NCBI GenBank assembly: GCA_009691925.1
Contig: SIAG01000001.1
Span: forward strand, 1-31,200
Direction: 5' to 3'
Source of the DNA: Planctomycetaceae bacterium
GTDB lineage: Bacteria > Planctomycetota > Planctomycetia > Pirellulales > UBA1268
Length of the DNA: 31,200 nucleotides
Positions 15,783 through 23,311 of the stretch are shown here, piece by piece. Position 1 is the first letter of the stretch; every line of letters begins with the position of its first letter. The notes below the pieces were generated by a model, which was not told the DNA's origin, made no database searches, and saw nothing but the letters and a program-made list of their open reading frames with translations. The translations under genes and the position numbers were made by a program.

Positions 15783-15995
15783 GAGCAAAGCTCAGGGCCG
15801 GAAGCCCGGGTGACGTGCCAGCGGGCGGATGCCTGCCAAGCGAACACGAGCCGGACGCTCGTGGTTCGCGTGCAATTCCCGAGTACACGCAGCTTCGCAA
15901 GCTGTAGGAGCAAAGCTCAGGGCCGGAAGCCCGGGTGACGTGCCAGCGGGCGGATGCCTGCCAAGAGAACACGAGCCGGACGCTCGTGGTTCGCG
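15756..15995. repeat. Tandem duplication of a 125-bp unit: gene tail plus three CGGA-loop hairpins
   Basis: Unit 1 begins inside the small gene at 15756 and unit 2 at 15881; the period is 125 bp and the copies are nearly identical. Each has the 27-bp gene tail, then three short palindromes: GGGC-CGGAA-GCCC (15795-15807), GCGGGC-GGAT-GCCTGC (15821-15836) and CACGAGC-CGGAC-GCTCGTG (15845-15863), the last extendable with GCGAAC/GTTCGC around a bulged base. Unit 2 stops at about 15995, where unrelated, less GC-rich sequence begins. Between 15996 and 16217 I see no gene, only a 7-bp inverted repeat AGGGCCT/AGGCCCT at 16035-16056. Confidence 0.9.
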
Positions 15996-16217
15996 GTGTG
16001 TGCCCACCACCGCCATCCCCTTGCTGAGGCCAGAAGGGCCTTTTGTGGGAGGCCCTCTGAACTACTTCCGCCCCAGTCAGCGATTGGCTCGCTTGATCGC
16101 CCTCGCCTCGGCACGGTGGCGCCTCGTTTCCTGGCGATCGAGTCTCACCGTGTCGCGGGTTGCGGCTCCTTCCTGGTGTCGGGCCGCAGTGATCCGACTG
16201 CATCTTCAGTGCTGTAC

Positions 16218-16943
16218 TCAAGTCTCATCCAAATCCTCTACTTCGATGACCATAACAATGCCCCATAAGCAATCGGTGAGCCTTTCGAGTGGATCCATGC
16301 GCAGAACAGACGTTGCGTTCGGCAACATTACGTGTTGCCATACCGCATGAGTATTGGAAGGACTTACTGACGTCGACTCTGTCATCCCTCCCGTGCCAGA
16401 TAAACCGCCTCCTCGCGGCACAACGACCACAGTTGGCTCTTGAGTGGCGACTGTGTGGCCATATTGCAGCACCATTTGAACCTCCACTCGCGGGTTCCCG
16501 TCATCGCTTGCGGCCAGGGGCTTGAGTGAAATGGAAGCTTCCCACTTAAAGTTTGGTTCATCACCCTGTCCAGTCCGCGTTCGCTTCATCCCGACTCCAG
16601 GACCTGGAATATCCGCTTTTTTAACACCATTTTCCCATACTTGGCAATTGACTCTGACGAGCAATGGCCGATCGGCGGGTTCGACTTCGACACACCCCGC
16701 GGCGATCCAGCCTAGATGAGGCCAGATCCGAATCAGGTCGCCGCGAAAAAGGTGCGGAGTTGGGGATATGACAATGGTGTCATGCGAATCAGGCAAGGCG
16801 ACTTCTCCCGAGCATAACGTTGCAATCGCCTTCGAAAGCACAATCGCCATGAAAAAGACAATCAATCGCGAACAGAGTAGCCCAGCTTTCGCGGTGGGTT
16901 CTCCAGTAAGCGTAATTGAATAAGGCTTGGGAAAAAAAATCAT
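16218..16943 (-). CDS. Orphan secreted or membrane-anchored protein
   Basis: A 241-residue open frame whose base composition is clearly less GC-rich than the flanks. The N-terminus has a hydrophobic segment (LLCSRLIVFFMAIVLSKAIATL, about residues 22-43) that would serve as signal or anchor; the rest reads as a soluble domain with beta-like stretches (PLLVRVNCQVWENG, VQMVLQYGHTVATQEPTVVVV). No family is recognised. AAAAAAGG lies upstream of the ATG. It stands alone inside the repeat-bounded pocket, so acquisition by transfer is plausible. A second open frame (to 17184) overlaps its first 155 bp; only one of the two can be coding there. Confidence 0.5.
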   Translation of the reverse strand: MIFFPKPYSITLTGEPTAKAGLLCSRLIVFFMAIVLSKAIATLCSGEVALPDSHDTIVISPTPHLFRGDLIRIWPHLGWIAAGCVEVEPADRPLLVRVNCQVWENGVKKADIPGPGVGMKRTRTGQGDEPNFKWEASISLKPLAASDDGNPRVEVQMVLQYGHTVATQEPTVVVVPRGGGLSGTGGMTESTSVSPSNTHAVWQHVMLPNATSVLRMDPLERLTDCLWGIVMVIEVEDLDET

Positions 16944-17558
16944 AGCAATTACCTTTTTTCTTCTTACGGCCTACGTCGCCGTAGCGGCCGCTCATGAAAA
17001 CGGAACGAAGAACCTCCATCCGCGAATCACTCAGGGAATCCACTGCCCCTACCGCAGAACCCCGCGTGAGTTCCGCGATCCGCTCGCTATCCCCGCTCTC
17101 TGCCCGAGAAAGACTCGCCTTCCCGAAGTGCCGAAACGTCAGGCAATCCGAAACATAGTCACCAATGCGAGCATGGACCAGCAACGGATCGAGAGCCGAA
17201 GCCGAATACAGCCACGGAAAAAACGATTCGGGAGCCCCGCATGCAACCGCTTGACAGCTCAGTAAAGAGATCCTGCGGACAACCCCCTAGGGCCCCTCAG
17301 TGGATCTGTTCTTCCCCAAAAACCCGCGCCGATCCTATTGATCCCGCAATGGCTGTAAAGTGCGGCCAAAGCGGTGTTTTTGTCGGCCCCTCCGCGGCAC
17401 GGGATCGGTCTAAAAAACCCCGACCCGTACTCGCGGCCATGGGGCGAACGGAACACAAGCGACGCGATCGATCACTCGTTATGGACACGGGCGCCGGGCA
17501 CTGCGGCCTGCGGCTGCTCGCCCGGATAGTCGACAGCCAGCCGGATTGCGCAGGTCAC
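16944..17558. other. AT-richer stretch without a supported gene
   Basis: No convincing gene is seen. A minus-strand frame stays open from about 17270 down to 16789 and contains protein-like text (SFFPWLYSASALDPLLVHAR, then RMEVLRSVFMSGRYGDV), but it has only a TTG start with no ribosome-binding site and collides with the 16218-16943 gene. It may be the remains of an older gene. The sequence contrasts in composition with the host-like flanks. Confidence 0.5.
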
Positions 17559-17804
17559 CTATGAGCAGCCGCCGCCGCTCGTGTCATGGGACCTCCGATC
17601 TGTCGAGCCTGGCATTAAGCAACAGCTCAAACGCCTGCTCGCCACCCGAAGCAAGCGAAGGACAAGTCGGCCAATCATTTGGCAGATCAGCAGGTCGCCC
17701 CGTGCGAACGTCGCGAGCACGACGGCGGGCCGACGCTTGCTCGACTGAAGATCGGTGAAAGGAAACGGCACGACGACCACGTCGCCACCTACAAATGCCG
17801 CCAC
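17559..17804 (-). pseudogene. Truncated PemK/MazF-type toxin
   Basis: The first 50 residues are a good match to the PemK/MazF ribonuclease-toxin family: GGDVVVVPFPFTDLQSSKRR, PAVVLATF, then GDLLICQMIGRL, which correspond to the first strands of the barrel. After that the reading continues as Leu/Arg/Ser-rich text with no family likeness, and I could not find the missing C-terminal half (normally with a ...RPDKLFTLD-like segment) in any of the three minus-strand frames down to 17500. The gene is therefore truncated or rearranged, not simply frameshifted. The GTG start overlaps the antitoxin stop by 16 bp, as expected for a toxin-antitoxin operon. Loss of the RNase core makes it probably inactive. 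Confidence 0.7.
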
Positions 17805-18001
17805 GCATCATCCTCTTCAGGAGTATCCCAATCCGCCGCCCAGGCTGACTCCGCGAGCGGCAGCAGGGCATGCCCGTCCTCGCTCCCATCACTGCCGGCA
17901 CCGCGTGTCCGTAGGTGCCGCAGAAAAGCGAGCACCTCCCGCTGCACACTCTCCGGTGCGTGCTTGAGTTCCTCGATCAGGGATTTGGTTATGGGTGACA
18001 T
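17789..18001 (-). CDS. Type II antitoxin partner of the PemK/MazF-like gene
   Basis: A 70-residue acidic protein. The N-terminal half (ITKSLIEELKHAPESVQREV, LAFLRHL) is an amphipathic helical region like DUF2281/Phd-VapB-type antitoxins. The C-terminal tail has SAWAADWDTPEEDDAWRHL, the Trp/Asp/Glu-rich ending often seen in antitoxins that wrap around MazF-like toxins. The ATG at 18001 is chosen over a longer frame because it begins the conserved part. It overlaps the toxin start by 16 bp. It seems intact although the toxin is not. In a working module it would bind the toxin and repress its own promoter. Confidence 0.65.
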   Translation of the reverse strand: MSPITKSLIEELKHAPESVQREVLAFLRHLRTRGAGSDGSEDGHALLPLAESAWAADWDTPEEDDAWRHL

Positions 18002-18149
18002 GCTGCACAAAGGATAGGTCGGCCAATGACACTTCGGCAAGCGTCGGCCTGGCGGGGCGGATCATGAGGAGCAACATCCGGGACCGGTCGGCCTGGATGC
18101 GACCCGACCGTGGAGGAGCCGAGGCTCGCGACGAACCCGGTGTTGGCTC

Positions 18150-18321
18150 GCGGACGCCCGCCAAGTGAACACGAGCCGGACGCTCGTGGTTGGCGTGCAG
18201 TTCCCGAGTACACGCAGCTGCGGAAGCTGTAATCGCGGCTTCAGGGCCGGAGGCCCGTGTGTCTTGCCAGCGGGCGGATGCCCGCCAAGCGAACACGAGC
18301 CGGACGCTCGTGGTTCGCGTG
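18150..18321. repeat. Right-hand copies of the composite palindromic repeat with gene tail
   Basis: A partial unit (18150-18205: end of hairpin 2, hairpin 3, then GTGCAGTTCCC) precedes a full unit: gene tail (18206-18232), then hairpins GGGC-CGGAG-GCCC, GCGGGC-GGAT-GCCCGC and CACGAGC-CGGAC-GCTCGTG, ending near 18321. The tail has the same eight amino-acid codons as the small gene at 15507 but with synonymous changes in two codons (CTT to CTG, CGC to CGG) and TAA for TAG. The unit ends 12 bp before the rlmI-like stop codon and may act as its 3' structure. Between 18002 and 18149 no gene is seen. Confidence 0.9.
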
Positions 18322-18332
18322 AAGCCTCAGCC

Positions 18333-19694
18333 TCAGGCCACGCGGGCGATGACGCACTTGAGGTATTCCCCCTCGAGGCAGCTGGCGCTGACGGGGTGAT
18401 CGGGGGCGGCGCCGCGGCATTCGAGCATGGCGATCTGGCGGCCGCTCCGCTGGGCCACCGCGGAGAGCATCTCGAGGAAGTCGTCGCGCGAGACGCTCCC
18501 CGAGCAGGAACAGCTGACGAGGATCCCCCCCGGCTCGAGGAGATCGACCGCGACGCGGTTGATGCGGTGGTAGGCCCGCAGGGCCTCTTCGATGGCGCCG
18601 CGGCTGCGGGCGAACTTCGGCGGATCGAGGATCACCATCCCGAACTTTTCACCGGTGGCGGCCAGGCTGTCGATCCGCGCAAAAGCGTCGGCTGTCTCCA
18701 CCGCGACGTTCGCCGCGCCGTTGAAGTCGGCGTTGGCCCGGGCCAGCGCCGTCGCCTTAGCGCTGCCGTCGACGGCGAGCACGCTCCTGGCCGAGCCGGT
18801 GATGGCGCAGGTGACGGCGAAGCCGCCGGAGTAGCAAAAGAGATCGAGGACGCGGCGGTCGCGGGCGAGGAGCGCGGCGGCACGCCGATTCTCACGCTGG
18901 TCGAGGTAGAAGCCTGTCTTCTGCCCTTCGGTGAGATCGACGCCCCAGGAGAGGCTCCCCTCGCGGATGAAGACCGGCCCTTCCGGAGCGGTGCCGCGGA
19001 TGACCCGGTCGGGGAGATGGAGCCCCTCGAGCTTCGAAAGGCCCCGGTCGGCGCCCCGCAGAAGGATCCCGGCCGGTTTCACCGCCGCTTCGAGAGCGTC
19101 GCAGATCGCGTCGAGGCGACCGGCCATGGCCAGGCCCGTCACCTGAATGGCGAGATGGTCGCCGTAGCGATCGACGACAAGCCCGGAGAGATCATCTCCT
19201 TCGCTGTTGATCAGCCGCGCGGCGCCGGAGCGGTCGTCGAGCCCCAGCGTCCGGCGAAGGGCGATGGCAGCATCGATCCGCGATCGCCAGAAGGGGGCGT
19301 CGAGCGGCACGTCGGATTCAAAGGCGTAGAGCCTGACGCGGAGCCGGCTCGAGGCATTCCAAATCCCGCGGGCGATAAACCGCCCCTCGTGCGTGGCCAG
19401 ATCGACGACATCGCCGTCGGCGGGGGTCCCTTCAACGCGGTCGATGGCGGTGTCGAGGACCCAGGGATGGCGCCCGAAGAACGGTCGCGCCCGCTTCGCC
19501 TTCACCAGCACCGTCGCCGTGGGAAGGCCGGGCTCGTCGGTGGCGCGGGCCGCCGGCGGTGGGGGCGGCGCGGGGGGCCGTTCATCGCGACGCCGCCCCT
19601 CGGGGGCGGAGTCACTCCGATGGCGCTGGTCTTTGGCATCGTGCCGTGGGCCCGATCCCGGCTTCCTGCCGAGGCGGCGCCTGCCTTCAGGCAT
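18333..19694 (-). CDS. RlmI-like class I SAM-dependent rRNA (cytosine-5) methyltransferase
   Basis: A 453-residue enzyme resembling RlmI/YccW, which makes m5C in 23S rRNA. After a basic, Pro-rich N-terminal extension of about 58 residues comes a PUA domain (about 59-130, with RHPWVLDTAIDRVEG), then the middle domain with VVDRYGDHLAIQ and GQKTGFYLDQREN (258-269), and the methyltransferase fold: DLFCYSGGF (284-292) for SAM binding, ILDPPKFARS (355-364), and a Cys-rich SCSCSGSV strand. The ATG at 19694 overlaps the MMPL gene stop by 8 bp and has AGGT seven bases upstream; a longer frame into the MMPL gene is possible but unlikely. The exact target nucleotide is not shown by sequence. Confidence 0.9.
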   Translation of the reverse strand: MPEGRRRLGRKPGSGPRHDAKDQRHRSDSAPEGRRRDERPPAPPPPPAARATDEPGLPTATVLVKAKRARPFFGRHPWVLDTAIDRVEGTPADGDVVDLATHEGRFIARGIWNASSRLRVRLYAFESDVPLDAPFWRSRIDAAIALRRTLGLDDRSGAARLINSEGDDLSGLVVDRYGDHLAIQVTGLAMAGRLDAICDALEAAVKPAGILLRGADRGLSKLEGLHLPDRVIRGTAPEGPVFIREGSLSWGVDLTEGQKTGFYLDQRENRRAAALLARDRRVLDLFCYSGGFAVTCAITGSARSVLAVDGSAKATALARANADFNGAANVAVETADAFARIDSLAATGEKFGMVILDPPKFARSRGAIEEALRAYHRINRVAVDLLEPGGILVSCSCSGSVSRDDFLEMLSAVAQRSGRQIAMLECRGAAPDHPVSASCLEGEYLKCVIARVA

Positions 19695-22209
19695 GCACGA
19701 CCTGCTTAGCCTGACCGGGGAGGACATGGGGGGGAGAAAGTTCGTCGCTCCCCGCATCCTCCTTCACGGTCGTCCGGCCGTTGCGGAGCGCCTTGTTGCG
19801 TTCGATCCGCAGCACGCTCCAACTGAAGACGGCTCCGAGGGGGCCGGAGAGGAGCGCGGGCATGAAGACGAGGTTGCCGACCAGGGCGATGGTCAGCATC
19901 GCGAGCATCATGTAGCCGAAACGCTGCGTCGGGCCGAACGGCGAGAGTGAGAACACCGACAGACCGATGCCGATCACACCCCAGCTTTGGTACATCGCGC
20001 GGGCACAGCCCTTGTAGGCGAGCATCGTCGCCTGTTTGCGGTCGAGCCCGTCGGCGATCCCGCGGCGGAACCAGAGCATGAAGTGGACGACGTCGTCGAC
20101 GGTCACGCCCAGCGCCACGCTCGGCGCCATCACCGTGCCGATATCAATGAGGAGATGGCCGTCGGCATAGGCCTTGAGGAGGTGGTTGCCCCAGCCCATC
20201 GCCCCGAACACCATGACTGCCGGGAAGGCGGCGGGGAGGAGAAGAACGAGCCCCGCCGACGTTGCCCGGCAGAGGAGGATCATGACCGCGACGATGATCG
20301 CGAAATCCCAGATGAAGCCAATTTTGAGACCGTCGAGGAGCGAGTGCTGGGCCTTATAGACCAGCGGCACCAGCCCCGTGTAATCGACCGAAACGCCATC
20401 GATCCCCTTCTCGGTCATCCTGGCGAGGATCGGGTCGATCTTCGTCTGGAGATCGGCCTTGAAATCGGCGTAGTCGACCTCCTTGACGGCGCTGACGCGG
20501 GCGCTGATCCGCCACAGTTCCTGCTCGCGGCCGTCGTCGAGGACGGCGTCGCGGAGGTAGTCGCCGGCGAGGAAGTCCTCACGGTGGGCCAAGAGCCGCC
20601 GATTGAGAACGTTGCGCTTCGTCCGGGCGCCGAGGCCAAAGGCCCGGGCAGCCGCCCCGCCGATCCCCTCGCCGCCGTCGCCGGTCTCGAGGCTGCGGCC
20701 GAACGTGACGGTGGAAAGCGAGCTTCCGACTTCGGCGAGCGCGCCGATCTCCGACTGGATCTCGCCGACGAGCTCCATTCGCTCGAGGAAATTGAGCGGG
20801 CAGGTCTTTTGGTCGATGCGGACGAGGATCTCCATCGGCACCAGCGGTCCGAGATGGGTCTCGAGCCAGCGGTAGTCTTCGCGGATCCGCGCCTTGGGGG
20901 AGAACAACCGCATCAGCTGGACGCTGCTCTCCACCTTCGTCATCCCATAGCCGACGCCGGCCATCACGAGCAGGCAGGCGACGGTAACGAGGCCGTTGTT
21001 TCGCGTCACCCACTCGCCGGCACGCCACCAGCGGCTGTTCTCCATCGAGCCGAGATCGACCCCCTCGCCTTCGTCGGTCGAATGGCCAGCGAGGTTCGGG
21101 GGAAAGAGCTCGAGAGCGGCGGGCATGAAGAAGACGAGGATCAGGAAGCTCACCACCACGCCGACGGCCGAGAAGATGCCGAACATCCGGATCGGCACCA
21201 GCTCGCTGACGGCCAGTGTGGCCAGGCCGATGGCCGTCGTGCCGGTGGCCAGCGACAGCGGCAGGAGAGCGTGATGGACCGAGCGTCCGGCCGCCCCCTC
21301 CTGAATGCCGGTCTCGGCGATCTGGTCGCGATAGTAGTTGGCCAGATGGATCGCTCCGCTCGTGGTGGCGACATACACCAGCGACGGCATCGTGAGGAGG
21401 ATCGCATCGACGGGGTAGCCCGAGTACCAGACCACCGCGAGGCTCGCGAACATGCTGTACACGCCGGAGGCGAGCACCAAACCGACCAGCAGTTTGCTCT
21501 TCAGGCTCCACCAGCTGACGAAAAACCCGACCACGAGTGAGAGGCCGAAGAGGATCGTGACGCTCGTCTGGCCGGCCTTGTCGATCGAGACGTTGTCGAC
21601 CGGCGGGCCACCCATGTGGAGGGTAGCGGCCGGGATGCCGCATTCCTTCGTCGCCACTTCCTGGATCGTGTCGATGGCGCCATGGAGATTGGCACGGGCG
21701 GTGTCGGAGAGCGTCAGGACGAGGCACGTCTGGCGCAGCTCGGGATCGTCGGGGAGCGGTTCGCCCGTGGCCGACTTCGGCGGCGCACCGATGATCGCCC
21801 CGGTAAGACGCTCGATCGCCTCTTCGCGGTCGAGGTTGAGTGGTTCGGCCATCATCAAGTCGACGGCCCGCGGACCGGTCTGGGCCGATTTGTAATAGAG
21901 CGGCCGATCGATACGCGAGGCTTCCTCCGGCGGGGGGAGGAGTTTCTTCGCCAGCAACTCGAGCCTGGGATCGGCCATCGTGCAGCCGTCCCACGACACG
22001 AGGATGAACTCCTCGCCGGCAAAATTGCGGCGGAAGAACCGGTAGACCTGCGTCTCCGGGTATTCCAGCGGCAGCCAACCCTTGACGTCGTTGCGGTTGT
22101 TCCCTTTTGCCTTCACCGCCCCCACCAACACCAGTGGCAGCAGGAACAGCAGGACCGCCATGATTGCGACGCTGTACCGCTGATAGAAGTTGTTGCGGGA
22201 GTGCGTCAT
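19687..22209 (-). CDS. MMPL/RND-family transporter
   Basis: An 840-residue inner-membrane protein of the RND superfamily (MMPL branch), a proton-driven exporter of lipids or other hydrophobic compounds. The layout is the expected two repeats: TM1 (about 13-33), a large periplasmic loop (34-220), a block of five or six helices (from SVTILFGLSLVVGFFVSW), a second TM and loop (410-620), and a second block with the proton-relay-type segment GVTVDDVVHFMLWFRRG. The size fits planctomycete MMPL proteins without an outer-membrane partner gene nearby. ATG 22209 is used; a GTG one codon before would add one residue. It overlaps the methyltransferase gene at its 3' end. Confidence 0.9.
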   Translation of the reverse strand: MTHSRNNFYQRYSVAIMAVLLFLLPLVLVGAVKAKGNNRNDVKGWLPLEYPETQVYRFFRRNFAGEEFILVSWDGCTMADPRLELLAKKLLPPPEEASRIDRPLYYKSAQTGPRAVDLMMAEPLNLDREEAIERLTGAIIGAPPKSATGEPLPDDPELRQTCLVLTLSDTARANLHGAIDTIQEVATKECGIPAATLHMGGPPVDNVSIDKAGQTSVTILFGLSLVVGFFVSWWSLKSKLLVGLVLASGVYSMFASLAVVWYSGYPVDAILLTMPSLVYVATTSGAIHLANYYRDQIAETGIQEGAAGRSVHHALLPLSLATGTTAIGLATLAVSELVPIRMFGIFSAVGVVVSFLILVFFMPAALELFPPNLAGHSTDEGEGVDLGSMENSRWWRAGEWVTRNNGLVTVACLLVMAGVGYGMTKVESSVQLMRLFSPKARIREDYRWLETHLGPLVPMEILVRIDQKTCPLNFLERMELVGEIQSEIGALAEVGSSLSTVTFGRSLETGDGGEGIGGAAARAFGLGARTKRNVLNRRLLAHREDFLAGDYLRDAVLDDGREQELWRISARVSAVKEVDYADFKADLQTKIDPILARMTEKGIDGVSVDYTGLVPLVYKAQHSLLDGLKIGFIWDFAIIVAVMILLCRATSAGLVLLLPAAFPAVMVFGAMGWGNHLLKAYADGHLLIDIGTVMAPSVALGVTVDDVVHFMLWFRRGIADGLDRKQATMLAYKGCARAMYQSWGVIGIGLSVFSLSPFGPTQRFGYMMLAMLTIALVGNLVFMPALLSGPLGAVFSWSVLRIERNKALRNGRTTVKEDAGSDELSPPHVLPGQAKQVVHA

Positions 22210-22450
22210 CACGCCGTTGATGCTCGGGGCCGAGGGACGGGCAGTAGCTCAAGGTGCGCTGTCCGAACACGCAACCGTACAGGGCAAAGGCGCGCCAGTC
22301 CATATCGCCTGCCCCCGCCGAATCGAGGTTCTGAGTCCATCGACCGAGCGCAAGTGTCTTGGAGCGAAGAACTTCCGTCGCACGCAGGGTCTTCCCAGCC
22401 GGCACAGTCAGCGTGTCTTGCCAGTGAGAAAATGGGAAAACCAGGGCCGT

Positions 22451-22813
22451 TTACCCTTCTGTGTGGGGGTTTCTCTCGTGTTCCTCCAGGGGCCCGGACG
22501 GGGTCTGGTCCGCGCTCGGCACATCCGGGGCGGGGGGAGAGGGAGCGATCTCCCGGGCGGTCCACGAGCCTTTGTGCGCCCCGTCGCAGAAAGGCTTTCG
22601 GGCGGAGTGGCCACAGCGGCAGAGGGCCAGCGGTCGGCCGGCGGGGAGCGGGTGCTCCCGCCCTTCGTGGTCGGTGACGCGGAGGCTGAGGCCGAGATCG
22701 GGACAGTCGGCGGAGAGTTCCACGACCAGCGGGCCATCGATCCGGCAGCGGATCGTCACGCTTCGGGGTGGGAGCGGCCGCTGCGGGGGGCGGGGAGCGT
22801 CGCCGTGGCTCAT
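22451..22813 (-). CDS. CDGSH iron-sulfur domain protein
   Basis: A 120-residue protein with one CDGSH zinc-finger-type motif: CRCGHSARKPFCDGAHKGSW, where Cys65, Cys67, Cys76 and His80 would hold a [2Fe-2S] cluster. The family takes part in redox or iron-sulfur handling; the bacterial role is unclear. The N-terminal 60 residues (RSVTIRCRIDGPLVVELSAD) resemble the strand-rich part that precedes the motif in other single-CDGSH bacterial proteins. The Pro-rich C-terminal tail is unremarkable. Its ATG overlaps the stop of the upstream membrane-protein gene as ATGA, so the two are co-translated. MMPL follows after 241 bp. Confidence 0.88.
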   Translation of the reverse strand: MSHGDAPRPPQRPLPPRSVTIRCRIDGPLVVELSADCPDLGLSLRVTDHEGREHPLPAGRPLALCRCGHSARKPFCDGAHKGSWTAREIAPSPPAPDVPSADQTPSGPLEEHERNPHTEG

Positions 22814-23208
22814 AACGCCAGCGGGGGCTGGGGAAGGCGGTCGACGGTCTCGGCGCCGGTGTCGGCCGTGGTCCCCTCCTCGGCGCCGACGCCCGGTCCC
22901 AATTCGTTCGGAGAGGGGGGGCGGAATCCGACCGGGGCCGGTGGCGGCGGGGCGGCCGGCCGGCGGGCCGCCAGGGCGACGTTCACCACCACAGCGAAGA
23001 CCACCCCGGCGAGGAGGGCGGCGGCAAAGCCTCCCCACAGCCATCCGGAGGGGGGAGGTGGCGTGGTGCCGCCGAGGTCCTCGCGCGCCTCGGCCACCTC
23101 CTCGGCAACCCGGTCCGATTCGAGGCGCTTCCATTCGACGTCGACGGCCAATTCGTCGGCTTTTGACGCGGCGGCGGGTGGTCCCGGCGGGTTGGAGCGC
23201 TGCTTCAT
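22810..23208 (-). CDS. Small single-pass membrane protein of unknown function
   Basis: A 132-residue protein without a recognised family: a charged N-terminal region (about 15-50) rich in Glu, Asp and Ala, likely helical; one transmembrane helix (about 55-81, with FAAALLAGVVFAVVVNVALA); and a Pro-rich C-terminal tail. AGGT lies seven bases before the ATG. The ATGA overlap with the CDGSH gene means the two probably work or are made together; one may anchor a redox partner at the membrane, but this is inference. Three 12-bp repeats lie just upstream of its start. Confidence 0.7.
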   Translation of the reverse strand: MKQRSNPPGPPAAASKADELAVDVEWKRLESDRVAEEVAEAREDLGGTTPPPPSGWLWGGFAAALLAGVVFAVVVNVALAARRPAAPPPPAPVGFRPPSPNELGPGVGAEEGTTADTGAETVDRLPQPPLAL

Positions 23209-23221
23209 GGCGGGACCTAAA

Positions 23222-23257
23222 GCGAGAACTAGGGCGAGAACTAGGGCGAGAACTAGG
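23222..23257. repeat. Three 12-bp tandem repeats upstream of the small membrane-protein gene
   Basis: GCGAGAACTAGG is repeated exactly at 23222, 23234 and 23246, within the 103-bp gap between lgt and the small membrane-protein gene, 14 bases before the latter's start. It would fall in the 5' leader on the minus strand. Confidence 0.9.
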
Positions 23258-23311
23258 GCAACCCCGCTGCATCAACGGGTGGAAGAAGTTTGCCTGCCGG
23301 GATGACGTCCG

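Noticed and set aside
16789..17184. 131-residue minus-strand frame
   Set aside because: TTG start without ribosome-binding site, and it overlaps the start of the better-supported 16218-16943 gene in another frame. It could be a gene remnant.
17889..18296. Minus-strand frame across the palindromic repeats
   Set aside because: Much of it is translated repeat sequence, and it overlaps the antitoxin in another frame.
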